A stretch of DNA of 5,896 nt from assembly GCA_021807585.1 (NCBI GenBank), contig JAKBCQ010000208.1, positions 1 through 5,896 on the forward strand. Reading direction: 5' to 3'. Source of the stretch: Planctomycetota bacterium (GTDB taxonomy: Bacteria > Planctomycetota > Planctomycetia > Isosphaerales > Isosphaeraceae). Below, one piece after another: positions 5,880 to 5,896 of the stretch. A program made the translations under genes and the position numbers. How positions within the stretch are numbered: position 1 is the first letter of the stretch; the number at the start of each line of letters is the position of its first letter. Under the pieces are notes generated by a model. The model was not told where the DNA came from, did no database searches, and saw only the letters and a program-made list of their open reading frames with translations.

Positions 5880-5896
5880 GACGATTCCAGGCGAAT

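Overview
The window suggests a planctomycete chromosome of moderate GC content. The main evidence is a tandem pair of DUF1559 proteins: type IV prepilin-like proteins with an N-terminal [10 protein letters not shown] methylation motif and a C-terminal H-X9-DG motif. This family is strongly expanded in Planctomycetota. A small proteobacteria-unlike lipoprotein and a DcrB-like hypothetical protein fit the same assignment, but the exact genus cannot be read from the sequence.

Layout, left to right. A minus-strand intrinsic terminator (72-104) follows DUF1559 copy 1 (188-1345, minus). A 745-nt gap without a credible gene (1346-2090) holds a terminator for the next gene (1940-1978), a possible minus-strand promoter (1868-1896) and a G8 tract inside a perfect 8-bp inverted repeat (1494-1518). 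DUF1559 copy 2 (2091-3248, minus) follows. Its upstream gap (3249-3395) holds a second G8 tract and an 8-bp inverted repeat. Next come a short lipoprotein gene (3396-3653, minus), a 597-nt gene-free stretch (3654-4250), a DcrB/PsbP-fold-like hypothetical protein (4251-4694, minus) and, divergent from it, complete trpS (4911-5879, plus).

The two DUF1559 proteins are both 385 residues once copy 1 is started at its Shine-Dalgarno-supported ATG. They align without gaps and differ at 28 positions by my count (about 93% identical). Each has its own ribosome-binding site, a terminator and a C8 tract 100-165 nt upstream (G8 as written on the plus strand), so they look like separately transcribed duplicates rather than one operon. 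Divergence between them is patchy and suggests gene conversion in the middle. The lipoprotein lies upstream in the same direction and may belong to the same cell-envelope function, but this is inference from position only. trpS is an ordinary housekeeping gene. The most unusual features are the paired homopolymer tracts, the conversion-like block and the abundance of the palindrome CGATCG.
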